Notes: generated by a model from the sequence alone, not told the origin. 46,277 nt of DNA from Crocinitomicaceae bacterium (GCA_023254905.1 JALRKF010000062.1:1-46277); one strand, 5' to 3'; positions 25,235 through 34,827 are shown, counted from the first letter of the stretch. Translations and numbers: made by a program.

Positions 25235-25807
25235 CTAAGGATTTAAAAGATCCTCCATCGTATCAATATCATTCTTCGTTTCTAACAGGAAGTAAGATTC
25301 TTTCTTTTTTGTCAGTCTTTCCAGCGTGGTCTCAAGAACTTCACGGGTACTCCAATTTACATTTTCGAAGAGTTCGGTGATCATTTTTTTTATCCCCAGG
25401 AGATAATATCCACCATCAGATGCAGGCCCTATTACTGTATCCATCAAAGAGAGACTTTGGAAGCTTTTGTCAATCAATTTTGCACTTATATCCGGCAGGT
25501 CTGAACCTATTATGACAATACGTTCAAATCCTGCAGAGAAACCATCTTGAAAAGCGTTTTTCATTTTTTCACCAAGATCAACACCTGATTGAATTTTTGA
25601 TTGATCCCCCGGCCATATATTTTCGTCAATTGAATTACTGAAATAGAAACGTACATCGGCTCGGCATCCTTTCGCCGCTTCAATGGTAATTTGTAAAAGC
25701 TTCTGGTAAACGGCTAGAGCCTCTTTATCCCCAATTTCCTTCGCGAGTCTGGTTTTAACCTTGCCTAATTCAGGGTTCTTCACAAAAACAATAAGTAATT
25801 CAGACAT
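25235..25807 (-). CDS. TIGR04282/DUF2064-family putative glycosyltransferase
   Basis: The 190 residues have the family opening LLIVFVKNPELGKVKTRLAKEIG, a nucleotide-sugar-binding-like start. They continue with IIGSDLPDISAKLID (a DLP metal-site pattern) and VIGPASDGGYYLLGI. This GT-A-like family is often annotated with arsenosugar biosynthesis or cofactor guanylyltransferase-like roles, but substrates are not generally known. The gene starts one base after the DUF4249 lipoprotein stop, so it is the third gene of the TonB receptor operon. Confidence 0.85.
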   Translation of the reverse strand: MSELLIVFVKNPELGKVKTRLAKEIGDKEALAVYQKLLQITIEAAKGCRADVRFYFSNSIDENIWPGDQSKIQSGVDLGEKMKNAFQDGFSAGFERIVIIGSDLPDISAKLIDKSFQSLSLMDTVIGPASDGGYYLLGIKKMITELFENVNWSTREVLETTLERLTKKKESYFLLETKNDIDTMEDLLNP

Positions 25808-25808
25808 G

Positions 25809-26756
25809 TTAAGGCTGACAGATTAATGTATCATAAGAAGGTGAGAATCCTGCCCAAACACCTAAGGCTCCTCCTGAGATGTTATTAGGGATATTCGTCG
25901 GGGTGGAAAATGGATTTCCTGCAGTTTGAATTTGCAAATATTTTTTCTCTAAGTATTCATATACTTGAGCATCCATTTTTGAGAATTTGATCACGACAGT
26001 ATCACCAAGAGGGTATAATCCGAGATACTCTTCTGGTGTTTCGGTCTCAAAAGCAAAAGGGTTTTCATATGCAAATTCAAATGCTAGTCCGTTGAAGAAT
26101 TGATCATTAAAAACGGGAGAAAAAGGAACTTTAAAATTTTGATCAATAGGCTCTCCATCCATTCCGATATTGATCCTTTTTACCTCCCATTTATAAGCAT
26201 CCCCTTTTGTCGGAGGGTCTGTTAAGTATACCCATGAAAAGCCATGATTAGGTGTGCTCGGTTCAGGTTTCCACCAAACGGAATCAAAATAGGTAGGCTG
26301 AACAATAGCCGTTGATGCTTCGTATGTATTGCCGTCCAACTCTACGGTTAACAGGTAGGTTTTTCCTACTTGCCCTGACATCGAAGGGTCTAAAGTCAGA
26401 TAAGCACAAATATGATAGTTCGCCAATTCACTTTCTGAAATACCAAACATTTGAGCAGCAATAGGTCCTGCTCCAGGAGGGAGGTTATCAGAGCACCATT
26501 CATCTAATACCACGGTATTTGTCCCGTCTGATACTGTCACAGTGGCGCCAGATACAAATCCATTTAAAAAGGCATCAATATCCGTCGGTGCATATATGTC
26601 TTTCGTCTTTGAGATCATCACAAAAGGAGGTGCGTTGGTTTCAATCACGCCGTCAATAACCAACTCCTCTGCGTATCCAGGAATATCGATCTCAACCTCC
26701 TTTGTACAACTTGTAAAGATTAACAATGTTAGTGTTATGTAGAAAGTGTGCTTCAT
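25809..26756 (-). CDS. DUF4249 lipoprotein, partner of TonB-dependent receptor
   Basis: I chose the ATG at 26756 (MKHTFYITLTLLIFTSC), one base after the receptor stop; a start at 26768 would add four residues. The lipobox LIFTSC is followed by TKEVEIDIPGYAEELVIDGVIE, a typical DUF4249 opening. The 315-residue chain is beta-rich, in line with an outer-membrane lipoprotein. DUF4249 proteins regularly follow carboxypeptidase-regulatory TonB receptors in Bacteroidota, as here. They are thought to be surface-exposed accessory proteins; the ligand is unknown. Confidence 0.88.
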   Translation of the reverse strand: MKHTFYITLTLLIFTSCTKEVEIDIPGYAEELVIDGVIETNAPPFVMISKTKDIYAPTDIDAFLNGFVSGATVTVSDGTNTVVLDEWCSDNLPPGAGPIAAQMFGISESELANYHICAYLTLDPSMSGQVGKTYLLTVELDGNTYEASTAIVQPTYFDSVWWKPEPSTPNHGFSWVYLTDPPTKGDAYKWEVKRINIGMDGEPIDQNFKVPFSPVFNDQFFNGLAFEFAYENPFAFETETPEEYLGLYPLGDTVVIKFSKMDAQVYEYLEKKYLQIQTAGNPFSTPTNIPNNISGGALGVWAGFSPSYDTLICQP

Positions 26757-26757
26757 A

Positions 26758-29178
26758 TTAAAACTCAAAATTCCATGTTACACTTGGTATGATCGGGAAC
26801 AACGTCACCTGTTTTACTGATATCTCAAAGTTTCCTTCAAGGAAATCACCATCGTTATCAACATAAAGAAAGAATGGATTCGCTCTATTATAAACATTGT
26901 ATACGGAGAAAGCCCAATTGCTTCTAAATCGTTTCTTTTTCTTTAAATTTTCACCAGTTGCCGGATCTGTAACTATTTTATATTCTTTGGAATAAAGTGT
27001 TGCGCCAACATCCAATCGATGATAAGCAGGCATTCGTGTACTGTTACGTTGACCATAGTTAAATAACAAGTCCTGATCTTGAACGTACCAAGATGTTGGA
27101 AGAGTTAAAGTATTGCCTGTAGCATATATGAAGGATGCACTGAAAAGCCATCTTGCGTTGAGTTTATATGTGCCAACCACAGATAAGTCATGTCTTCTAT
27201 CATACTTCGCTGGAAATGGATTCCCTTCGTTCAATTCCTCAAATATACGATCTGTTTTACTCCATGTATACCCAACCCATCCGGTGAATTTCCCATAAGT
27301 TTTTTTCAAGAATAATTCTGCACCATAGCTGTATCCTCGTCCGAATGTAAGTAGATTATCGGTGTTGTCGTTTACATTGTCTCCGGGCAATGCACCTTCC
27401 TTGTACTCGATAAGATTTCTTAGATCCTTGTAATAAATCTCAAGGGATGTCTCCAACATGTTTTCCAGGAAATTTCTGAAGTATCCTATTGAAGCCTGCC
27501 AACCTTTTTGCGGTCTAGCAATACTTGTTGTTGGGTACCAGATATCTGTAGGCAATGAAACGGCACTTAATGAAGTCAAGTGAACGTATTGGTAATTATA
27601 GCTGTAACCCGCCTTGATCGAACTCTTATCTTTTAACATCCAACGCATGGATATCCTTGGCTCCAATCCATGATAGAATTGAATTGTTTCACCACTCGGA
27701 TATTCAACTAGGCTGTCTTGTGTACTGATTCCATCCCCTTTGATGTATCGCGTAAATGGACCAACATGCTGAAATGTAGAATAGCGAATCCCTGCATTTA
27801 TCCTGAAGTTCTCAGTAAGGTCGAACTCATCCAGGAAATAGACTGCCGACTCATGGCTGAAAAGTTTCTGAGCAAGTCCGGTATCAAATTCGATTGTGTC
27901 TTGCTCTGCAGATACACTCATCGGCGTAAATGTGTGGAATTTATAATCTGCTCCCCATTTTAATTTATGTAAGGGATTAGCGTAGTAAGAAAAATCTATT
28001 TTACCTCCGTAGTCTCGAATCCCAGAATTTAATGAGAATTGAAATTCATCTTGAGCAGAAATAAAGCTAAATTGATAGTCAGTAAAGGTCCCAGTTACAT
28101 TCATGAATAATTTATCATTCAAGATTCGATTCCAGCGGAGAGCCATGATTCCATTTCCCCATGGCATATCTACTTGAAAATCATCTTCATTATTTGCGTA
28201 ACTAAATAAATCTTTACCATAATAACCACTAAACATTATCTTATCCCTTTCTGAGATTTTGTAATTAGCTTTTACGTTCATATCGTAGAAGAAGTAGCTT
28301 GACCCATAGAAAGGAGAAGTTTCAGGAATAGCTGCTTTCATAATCAAATCGATGTATGTTCTTCGGCCAGAAACAATGAATGAGCCACGATCTTTTTTGA
28401 TCGGACCTTCTAGTGTTAATCTAGATGAAATAGCACCGATACCACCCTTAATATGGTATCCTTTGTTATTGCCTTCATTCATGTTTACTTCAAGTACAGA
28501 TGACATTCGTCCACCAAAATTTGCCGGCATTCCTCCTTTAATTAGATTTACCGATTTTACAGCATCAGCATTGAAAACCGAGAAAAATCCGAAAAGATGG
28601 GCAGCGTTATATACGACCGCTTCATCTAGTAATACCAGGTTCTGATCTGGTCCACCTCCCCTTACATAAAATCCTTGACCTCCTTCTGCGGCAGATGACA
28701 CTCCCGGCAATAGCTGGATTGTTTTAATGATATCAACCTCTCCCATGAATGCTGGAAGCGTTTTGATTTGATCAATGTCCAAATCAATCTGGCCTAGTTG
28801 AGCACTTTTAGTATTTTCATCCGCTTTTGCATTCACAACAATTTCCTCAAATTCTTGAATATCGCCACCCATGTCGACATTCAATTCCAAATTTTTAGAT
28901 AGATCTAGAAGAAATGTTCTCGTTTCCATCCCGGTAACACGGATCTCAACGGTGTGAGAATCAGCTGGAATTGTTATGGAGTAGAAACCGTAAGAATTTG
29001 AAGTAACTCCTTGCCTTATTTCCGGAAAAAACACCTTTGCTCCAATGATCGTCTCACCACTTCGAGCGTCTGTGATCGTTCCACTTAGCGTAGAATTTTC
29101 CTGTGCAAAAGTGCTCTGACCAAGAAAAAATAAAAAAATAAAAATAAGTGATCTCAAGGGGGATTTATTTTTGGGCAA
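26758..29178 (-). CDS. TonB-dependent outer-membrane receptor with carboxypeptidase-like regulatory domain
   Basis: This is an outer-membrane beta-barrel transporter or receptor energised by TonB. Residues 1-25 are a signal peptide (LIFIFLFFLGQSTFAQ). Residues about 29-115 form a CarboxypepD_reg-like domain (LSGTITDARSGETIIGAKV). The plug follows (VDIIKTIQLLPGVSSAAEGG, then FYVRGGGPDQNLVLLDEAV), and the rest is barrel ending in the aromatic TWNFEF. No ATG exists: candidates are TTG at 29178 and TTG at 29157 (LRSLIFIF), and a TAAATTTG box overlapping the first favours the second if it is a promoter. It heads an operon with the DUF4249 lipoprotein. Confidence 0.9.
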   Translation of the reverse strand: MPKNKSPLRSLIFIFLFFLGQSTFAQENSTLSGTITDARSGETIIGAKVFFPEIRQGVTSNSYGFYSITIPADSHTVEIRVTGMETRTFLLDLSKNLELNVDMGGDIQEFEEIVVNAKADENTKSAQLGQIDLDIDQIKTLPAFMGEVDIIKTIQLLPGVSSAAEGGQGFYVRGGGPDQNLVLLDEAVVYNAAHLFGFFSVFNADAVKSVNLIKGGMPANFGGRMSSVLEVNMNEGNNKGYHIKGGIGAISSRLTLEGPIKKDRGSFIVSGRRTYIDLIMKAAIPETSPFYGSSYFFYDMNVKANYKISERDKIMFSGYYGKDLFSYANNEDDFQVDMPWGNGIMALRWNRILNDKLFMNVTGTFTDYQFSFISAQDEFQFSLNSGIRDYGGKIDFSYYANPLHKLKWGADYKFHTFTPMSVSAEQDTIEFDTGLAQKLFSHESAVYFLDEFDLTENFRINAGIRYSTFQHVGPFTRYIKGDGISTQDSLVEYPSGETIQFYHGLEPRISMRWMLKDKSSIKAGYSYNYQYVHLTSLSAVSLPTDIWYPTTSIARPQKGWQASIGYFRNFLENMLETSLEIYYKDLRNLIEYKEGALPGDNVNDNTDNLLTFGRGYSYGAELFLKKTYGKFTGWVGYTWSKTDRIFEELNEGNPFPAKYDRRHDLSVVGTYKLNARWLFSASFIYATGNTLTLPTSWYVQDQDLLFNYGQRNSTRMPAYHRLDVGATLYSKEYKIVTDPATGENLKKKKRFRSNWAFSVYNVYNRANPFFLYVDNDGDFLEGNFEISVKQVTLFPIIPSVTWNFEF

Positions 29179-29323
29179 ATTTAAATCAATTTCAACAGGA
29201 TTGAAAAAGAAAATGTGATACTCGGTATTATCTGTTTTTTAACGGATTATCAGGCTTTTTTTATGTAAAGCTGTAATGTTCATTCTTTGCTTGAACCTTA
29301 CACATCAATTTCCACTATTGTTT

Positions 29324-29331
29324 TACCTTTG
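29324..29331 (+). promoter_or_regulatory. Candidate -7 box (TACCTTTG) of pheT
   Basis: TACCTTTG fits TAnnTTTG and lies 25 bases before the pheT ATG. Just ahead of the ATG is GAAAGGACAAA, one of the few Shine-Dalgarno-like stretches in this window. The remainder of the 29179-29356 gap holds no gene that I can see. Confidence 0.4.
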
Positions 29332-29356
29332 TGATCTAACGATTTGAAAGGACAAA

Positions 29357-31789
29357 ATGAAGATTTCATACAATTGGTTGAAGCAATATGTGAATACTGA
29401 TCTTTCACCTGAGAGAATGACGGAGATATTGACTGATACAGGTCTCGAAGTTGAAGGATTACAGAAGATAGAGGCAGTGAAGGGTGGACTTGAAGGCGTT
29501 TTTGTTGGAGAGGTTCTTTCATGCAAACAGCATCCTGATGCCGACAGACTAAAAGTAACGACTGTTTCAGCAGGAGGTGATGAGCTCCAGATCGTTTGTG
29601 GTGCACCAAATGTTGCAGTTGGACAGAAGGTTATTGTAGCAACTGTTGGTTGTACACTTTATCCAAATCCTGAAGAGCCTTTTAAGATCAAAAAATCGAA
29701 GATTCGAGGAGTTGAATCGATGGGAATGCTTTGTGCTGAGGACGAGCTTGGTTTGGGAGAATCGCATGATGGAATTTTGTTACTGGATGACTCTGCCTCT
29801 GTAGGACAAAAAGCAAGTCAGTATTTTGAATTGGAGGATGACTATGAGATTGAGATCGGATTAACACCGAACCGTGCGGATGCAATGGGACATATTGGTG
29901 TAGCTAGAGACTTGGTCGCTTACTTGAATGTACATGAAGGAGCGGATTTGTCGATTAATTGGCCTGATGTGAGCGGATTTAAAGTTGAGAATAACAGCTT
30001 ACCGATTGCGATAAAAGTTGAAGATAAAGATCATTGCCCTCGATATATGGGGACTTCGCTCAAAGGAGTGACGGTGGAGGCATCACCGGCTTGGTTACAG
30101 AAAAGATTGCGAGCAATTGGTTTATCACCGATCAGTAATGTAGTTGATGTTACCAATTTCGTGATGCATGAATTAGGCACACCACTTCATGCATTCGATG
30201 CAGATAAATTGAATGGACAGGTTGTAGTCAAAGTTGCGAAACAAGGTGACAAGTTTACAACGTTGGATGAAGTAGAAAGAGAATTAGCAGATGAGAACCT
30301 AATGATCACAAATGGAAACGACCATTTGTGTATTGCGGGAGTATTTGGTGGCATTGATTCTGGAATTAAGGACGATACAACTGATGTGTTCTTAGAATCG
30401 GCATATTTCAACCCGGTATCAGTTAGAAAGACAGCAAAAATGCATGCCCTTAATACGGATGCATCATTTAGATACGAGAGAGGAGTCGATCCGAATCTGA
30501 CAGCGTATGCCTTAAAGAGAGCAGCTATGTTGATCAAAGAGATCGCCGGAGGTGAGATAGCGATGGACGTGATTGATACAAATCCATCAGAAGTAAATGG
30601 TCAAGAGATCCAGTTTAGCTACGCTAGATGTTGTCAGTTGATCGGACATAAGATAGAGGAGGGTACTGTAGCCAGTATCTTGAAGAATCTGGATGTTGAG
30701 ATCGCAGCACAAAATGGAGACAAGTGGACATTAAATGTTCCTGCCTATAGAGTGGATGTAACGCGTGAGGCCGATGTTGTGGAAGAAGTTCTAAGAATCT
30801 ACGGATTCAATAACATTCCACTTCCTTCGAAATTGAATACATCGATCGCATATTTCCCAAAGCCTGATGTAGAAAAAGTGCAGACTGTAATTTCGGAAAT
30901 GCTTGTTGGGATGGGGTGTATGGAAACGATGAACAACTCGCTAACGAAATCATCTTACATCTCTGAGTTTGATGGAGATCAGGTGAAGTCAGAGCGAAAC
31001 GTTGAAATATTAAACCCGTTGAGTCAGGACTTGGATATCATGCGTCAGTCGCTCATATTCAATGCACTTGAAACTGTTGGGTACAACCAAAATAGACAAA
31101 ATCCAGATCTCAAATTGTTCGAGTTTGGAAAGGTATATCGAAAGTTTGGTGACGAGTATAATGAGAATAGACGCTTGTTGATTGTGCTTAGTGGAAGACA
31201 AACTGCTGAGAACTGGAATTCAGTCAAAGATGACTTCAGCTACTATTCAATTAAAGGAATGGTACAGGCTGTTTTAACAAGACTCGGGTTAGAGGGGATG
31301 TTGAAAGAGAAAGCATCTAAAAACGATCTTTTCGCGGATGGATTGCAGCTTTCTGTTTTGAAAAATAAAATTGGAGACATTGGTTGGGCATCTGCAAAAC
31401 TGCGCAAGCACTTCGGGATTAAAAAGGATGTGTTTATTGCAGACTTAGATTGGGATGCATTGATCGACAGTTTGAAATTCAGTAAGATCAAATTCTCAGA
31501 GCTACCTAAAACATTTGAAGTACGTCGTGACTTCTCATTGTTATTAGATGAAAAAGTGAAGTTCTCTGAGATCGAGGAGGTAGCTAAGTCTTGTGACAAG
31601 AAGTTATTGAAAGAAGTTGGTCTGTTTGACGTGTACGAAGGGAAGAACCTTGACGCAGGCAAGAAGTCATATGCTGTTTCTTTCAAATTCCAGGATGCCG
31701 AAAAAACGTTGAAGGACAAACAGATCGACGCGATCATGGATAAGATCCGCGCACAGCTTGAGTCAAAATTCAACGCACAATTAAGATAA
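29357..31789 (+). CDS. pheT: Phenylalanyl-tRNA synthetase beta subunit
   Basis: PheT forms the alpha2-beta2 synthetase with PheS, binding and editing tRNA-Phe. The 810 residues start MKISYNWLKQYVNTDLSPE, the classical beginning. Domains in order: EMAP-type tRNA-binding fold about 40-150 (HPDADRLKVTTVSAGG), B3/B4 editing about 210-385 (NVVDVTNFVMHELGTPLHAFDADK, with the DASFRYERGVDPNL segment), B5 about 410-480, catalytic-like core about 490-700, and FDX-ACB anticodon-binding about 715-810 (VRRDFSLLLDEKVKF). pheS is not adjacent. It overlaps bioD by one base (TAATG). Confidence 0.97.
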   Translation: MKISYNWLKQYVNTDLSPERMTEILTDTGLEVEGLQKIEAVKGGLEGVFVGEVLSCKQHPDADRLKVTTVSAGGDELQIVCGAPNVAVGQKVIVATVGCTLYPNPEEPFKIKKSKIRGVESMGMLCAEDELGLGESHDGILLLDDSASVGQKASQYFELEDDYEIEIGLTPNRADAMGHIGVARDLVAYLNVHEGADLSINWPDVSGFKVENNSLPIAIKVEDKDHCPRYMGTSLKGVTVEASPAWLQKRLRAIGLSPISNVVDVTNFVMHELGTPLHAFDADKLNGQVVVKVAKQGDKFTTLDEVERELADENLMITNGNDHLCIAGVFGGIDSGIKDDTTDVFLESAYFNPVSVRKTAKMHALNTDASFRYERGVDPNLTAYALKRAAMLIKEIAGGEIAMDVIDTNPSEVNGQEIQFSYARCCQLIGHKIEEGTVASILKNLDVEIAAQNGDKWTLNVPAYRVDVTREADVVEEVLRIYGFNNIPLPSKLNTSIAYFPKPDVEKVQTVISEMLVGMGCMETMNNSLTKSSYISEFDGDQVKSERNVEILNPLSQDLDIMRQSLIFNALETVGYNQNRQNPDLKLFEFGKVYRKFGDEYNENRRLLIVLSGRQTAENWNSVKDDFSYYSIKGMVQAVLTRLGLEGMLKEKASKNDLFADGLQLSVLKNKIGDIGWASAKLRKHFGIKKDVFIADLDWDALIDSLKFSKIKFSELPKTFEVRRDFSLLLDEKVKFSEIEEVAKSCDKKLLKEVGLFDVYEGKNLDAGKKSYAVSFKFQDAEKTLKDKQIDAIMDKIRAQLESKFNAQLR

Positions 31790-32397
31790 TGTCACAACGA
31801 TTTGCAGTCACAGGAATTGGTACAGACGTTGGAAAGACGGTTGTAAGCGCAATCCTGGCAGAATCGTTACAAGCGAATTATTGGAAACCTGTTCAAGCAG
31901 GTGATCTCGACAATTCAGATTCTACAAAGGTTGAAAGATACACATCTAACGTAAATTTACTTCCTGAAAAATTCAAGTTGACAGAGCCGATGTCACCACA
32001 TGCTGCTGCACGCATTGATGGGGTTCAAATAGCAAAAGAAGATTTGAAATTACCTGCGGTATCAGGTAATTTGATTGTAGAAGGTGCAGGAGGATTGTTG
32101 GTTCCCTTCAATGATGATGGATTATTATTTGCAGACTTGCTGGAGTATTGGGGTTTACCAACGATCGTTGTTTCAAGACACTATTTAGGTAGTATAAATC
32201 ATACCCTGCTCACAATGGAAACATTGAAAAAAAGAGGAGTCGAAGTTGCCGGAATTATCTTTGTTGGTAATGAGAACAATGAGACTGAACAAGTCATTAA
32301 AAGTGTCACTGGTGTCAAGGTATTAGGAAGAATTCCTATTGCGAAAGAATTAAACGATAAGTTCATTCAAGAACAGGCAAAGCAATTTCAATGGTAG
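31789..32397 (+). CDS. bioD: Dethiobiotin synthetase
   Basis: BioD carboxylates diaminopelargonic acid to dethiobiotin using ATP and CO2. The P-loop GIGTDVGKT (D13, K16, T17) and the motif ANYWKPVQAGD match the family. The motif VEGAGGLLVPFNDDGLLFADL matches as well. At 202 residues it is near normal length. It is translationally coupled to pheT at its start and overlaps bioA by 7 bases at its end. Confidence 0.95.
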   Translation: MSQRFAVTGIGTDVGKTVVSAILAESLQANYWKPVQAGDLDNSDSTKVERYTSNVNLLPEKFKLTEPMSPHAAARIDGVQIAKEDLKLPAVSGNLIVEGAGGLLVPFNDDGLLFADLLEYWGLPTIVVSRHYLGSINHTLLTMETLKKRGVEVAGIIFVGNENNETEQVIKSVTGVKVLGRIPIAKELNDKFIQEQAKQFQW

Positions 32398-33671
32398 ACC
32401 TATTAAAGAAAGACAAACAGTATGTCTGGCATCCATTTACACAGCATCAGACTGCCGGTGATCCATTGCAGGTGGTTCGGGCTGAAGGAACTCTACTTTT
32501 TGATATAGAAGGTAAATCATACATTGACGCGAATTCTTCGTGGTGGGTGAATGTGCATGGTCACGGACATCCGCATTTGGCCGAAGCTGTGAACAAGCAG
32601 TTTATGGAATTGGAGCACGTTGTTTTTGCAGGTGTTACGCATCCAAAAGCGGTGGAGCTCTCTGAACGAATCACGAAGATTTTGCCTGAGAATTTTCAGC
32701 GAGTATTCTTTTCGGATAACGGTTCTACTTCCACAGAGGTGGCATTGAAAATGTCATTCCAATACTGGTTTAACAAAGATGAAGACCGCAAACGCGTTTT
32801 AGCTATTGAAGGAGCGTATCATGGTGATACATTTGGAGCGATGTCAGTAGGAGAGAGGGATATGTTCAACAGACCTTTTGAGCCGTTCTTCTTTGATGTT
32901 GATTATTTACCGTTCCCGGAATCAGATAAGGAAGCTGAAATTCTGACTAAGGCCGAGAAACTTTTGTCTACGAAGACTTTTGCTTCATTAATATTAGAGC
33001 CACTTGTTCAGGGTGCCTCTGGGATGCGCATGTATTCGAGTAATTTCCTGGATCAATTATCTGCCATCGCGAAGAAATACGAAACCATTGTGATCTTTGA
33101 TGAGGTGATGACGGGCTTCGGACGAACAGGTAAAATGTTTGCAATGGACCATTGTGAAGTGAAGCCTGATATCGTTTGTTTGTCTAAAGGATTGACCGGA
33201 GGTACAATGGCTTTAGGATTGACTGTAGCTTCGGAGAAAATGTATCAAAGCTTTCTCTCTGATGAAATGGCCAGAGGTTTTCTTCATGGACATTCATTTA
33301 CGGCAAATCCGCTGGCTTCTGCTGTTTCATGTGCCAATTTAGATCTGTTTGAAAAACCTTCAACAAAAGAAGCGATCAATACGATTGTTAATTGGAACCA
33401 GACTTTCGCAGATGAGTTGAAGCAATGGCAATCTGTTGAGAATGTGCGTCAGCAAGGAACGATTCTTGCATTTAGCGTGAAGAACGAAGCAGGGAACACT
33501 TATTTCTCATCCATTAGAGATAGAGCATATAAATTCTTTCTGAATAATGGGGTGCTTCTTAGACCTTTAGGAAATACGATATTTATCAATCCACCTTATT
33601 GCATCACAGAAGAGGAGTATATCGAATTGAAGTCTGTTATTCTTGGGTTTCTTCGATCGCTTGAAGAATGA
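32391..33671 (+). CDS. bioA: Adenosylmethionine--8-amino-7-oxononanoate aminotransferase
   Basis: BioA makes 7,8-diaminopelargonate for biotin using SAM as amino donor, with PLP. The 426 residues start with the BioA-specific KDKQYVWHPFTQHQT. They also show SSWWVNVHGHGHPHL, FSDNGSTSTEVALK, AIEGAYHGDTFGAMSVGERD, IFDEVMTGFGRTG and the PLP lysine K266 in LSKGLTGGTMALG. These residues separate it from the related class III enzyme next door. bioB and bioF are not in the window. Its 3' end overlaps the opposing aminotransferase gene by 35 bases. Confidence 0.96.
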   Translation: MVDLLKKDKQYVWHPFTQHQTAGDPLQVVRAEGTLLFDIEGKSYIDANSSWWVNVHGHGHPHLAEAVNKQFMELEHVVFAGVTHPKAVELSERITKILPENFQRVFFSDNGSTSTEVALKMSFQYWFNKDEDRKRVLAIEGAYHGDTFGAMSVGERDMFNRPFEPFFFDVDYLPFPESDKEAEILTKAEKLLSTKTFASLILEPLVQGASGMRMYSSNFLDQLSAIAKKYETIVIFDEVMTGFGRTGKMFAMDHCEVKPDIVCLSKGLTGGTMALGLTVASEKMYQSFLSDEMARGFLHGHSFTANPLASAVSCANLDLFEKPSTKEAINTIVNWNQTFADELKQWQSVENVRQQGTILAFSVKNEAGNTYFSSIRDRAYKFFLNNGVLLRPLGNTIFINPPYCITEEEYIELKSVILGFLRSLEE

Positions 33672-34827
33672 TTTCCGAAGCTTTGATGACCTCTTCCTCG
33701 GTAATGTTTAACGGAGGAGAGAGTCTGAAACTGTAGGGATGAGATAAAAACCAAAAGCTGATCAACCCGTAATCAAGGCATTTCTCAACAACTTTTGCTA
33801 CGCGCTCTTGCGATTCCATATCAAAGGCGAACATAGATCCTATTCTTCTGCACGCTTTGATCTCCGAATGTGCACTTACTCTATCAGCTAGTAACCCTGC
33901 TAATCGTTCCACTTCGTTGTAATCTATTTCTGAATCCAAGACGTCTAAGCAAGCTGCACCTGCTGCACAAACAACTGGATGTCCACCGAATGTTGTGATG
34001 TGTCCGAGCATTGGCTCGTACGTAAACTCTTTCATGAATGCTTTGGAAGATACTAGTGCACCGATCGGCATCCCCCCACCAAGTGCTTTTCCTAAAGTGA
34101 GTATATCCGGTGAAACATCGAAGTGCTCAAATGCGAAGAGTTTTCCTGTTCTTCCCATTCCGCACTGTATCTCATCGAAAATAAGCAAGGCACCAACTTC
34201 CGTACATTTCGCTCTCAACGCTTGTAAGTATTCTTTTGATGGAACGCGAACTCCGGCATCTCCCTGAACAGATTCAATAATGACACCTGCAGTTTTTTCC
34301 GTAATCGAATTAAGGTCTGGTAAGTGATTGAATTGCAGGAAACGTACATCTGGTAATAATGGACGAAAAGCCATTTTTTTGACCTCATTTCCCGAAACAC
34401 TTAGAGAACCATGTGTACTTCCGTGGTAAGATCCATGAAATGAAATGAGCTCACTTCTTCCCGTAACTCTTTTGGCAAGCTTTAAGGCGGCTTCATTCGC
34501 TTCCGTTCCCGAGTTTACCGGGTAAACACAATTGAGATGAGACGGTAGCTTGGCTGTCAGTTTGTTGCTCAAGTCTAGTTGGGCATCTTGCACAAACTCT
34601 CCATATACCATTACATGCATGTGCCGGTCAACTTGTTCCTTAATTGCATTGACAACTTTAGGATGGTTGTGTCCAATATTATTGACAGCAACTCCCGCAA
34701 TCATATCCATGTAGGATTTTCCGTTTTTATCCTTGATGTAAATACCTTCCGCACTGTCCACTTCGATTAGGAAAGGAAATGGATTGGTTTGTCCTAATCC
34801 TGTAAGAAAATCCTTTTTTTGACTCAT
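33637..34827 (-). CDS. Class III PLP-dependent aminotransferase (acetylornithine/ornithine type)
   Basis: This 396-residue cytoplasmic aminotransferase has the class III core: NSGTEANEAALKLAKR, SFHGSYHGSTHGSLSVSG, IIESVQGDAGVRVPS, IFDEIQCGMGRTG (D218) and PLP lysine K247 in LTLGKALGGGMPIGA. The sequence fits ArgD/RocD-like enzymes, but the true substrate may be ornithine, acetylornithine, lysine or 4-aminobutyrate. Its ATG overlaps the stop of the Spy-like gene (TAATG), so it belongs to the sigma-factor operon, an unexpected partner. It overlaps bioA by 35 bases in antiparallel direction. Confidence 0.85.
   Translation of the reverse strand: MSQKKDFLTGLGQTNPFPFLIEVDSAEGIYIKDKNGKSYMDMIAGVAVNNIGHNHPKVVNAIKEQVDRHMHVMVYGEFVQDAQLDLSNKLTAKLPSHLNCVYPVNSGTEANEAALKLAKRVTGRSELISFHGSYHGSTHGSLSVSGNEVKKMAFRPLLPDVRFLQFNHLPDLNSITEKTAGVIIESVQGDAGVRVPSKEYLQALRAKCTEVGALLIFDEIQCGMGRTGKLFAFEHFDVSPDILTLGKALGGGMPIGALVSSKAFMKEFTYEPMLGHITTFGGHPVVCAAGAACLDVLDSEIDYNEVERLAGLLADRVSAHSEIKACRRIGSMFAFDMESQERVAKVVEKCLDYGLISFWFLSHPYSFRLSPPLNITEEEVIKASEIILQAIEETQE

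Noticed and set aside
25238-25253. GGAT...ATCC hairpin near the convergent end of hldD
   Set aside because: The stem is about 5 bp and lies inside the opposing gene; no T-run follows.
29179-29356. Possible tRNA or small RNA gene in the receptor/pheT gap
   Set aside because: No cloverleaf, T-loop consensus or stable terminator could be found by eye; only promoter-like boxes are supported.
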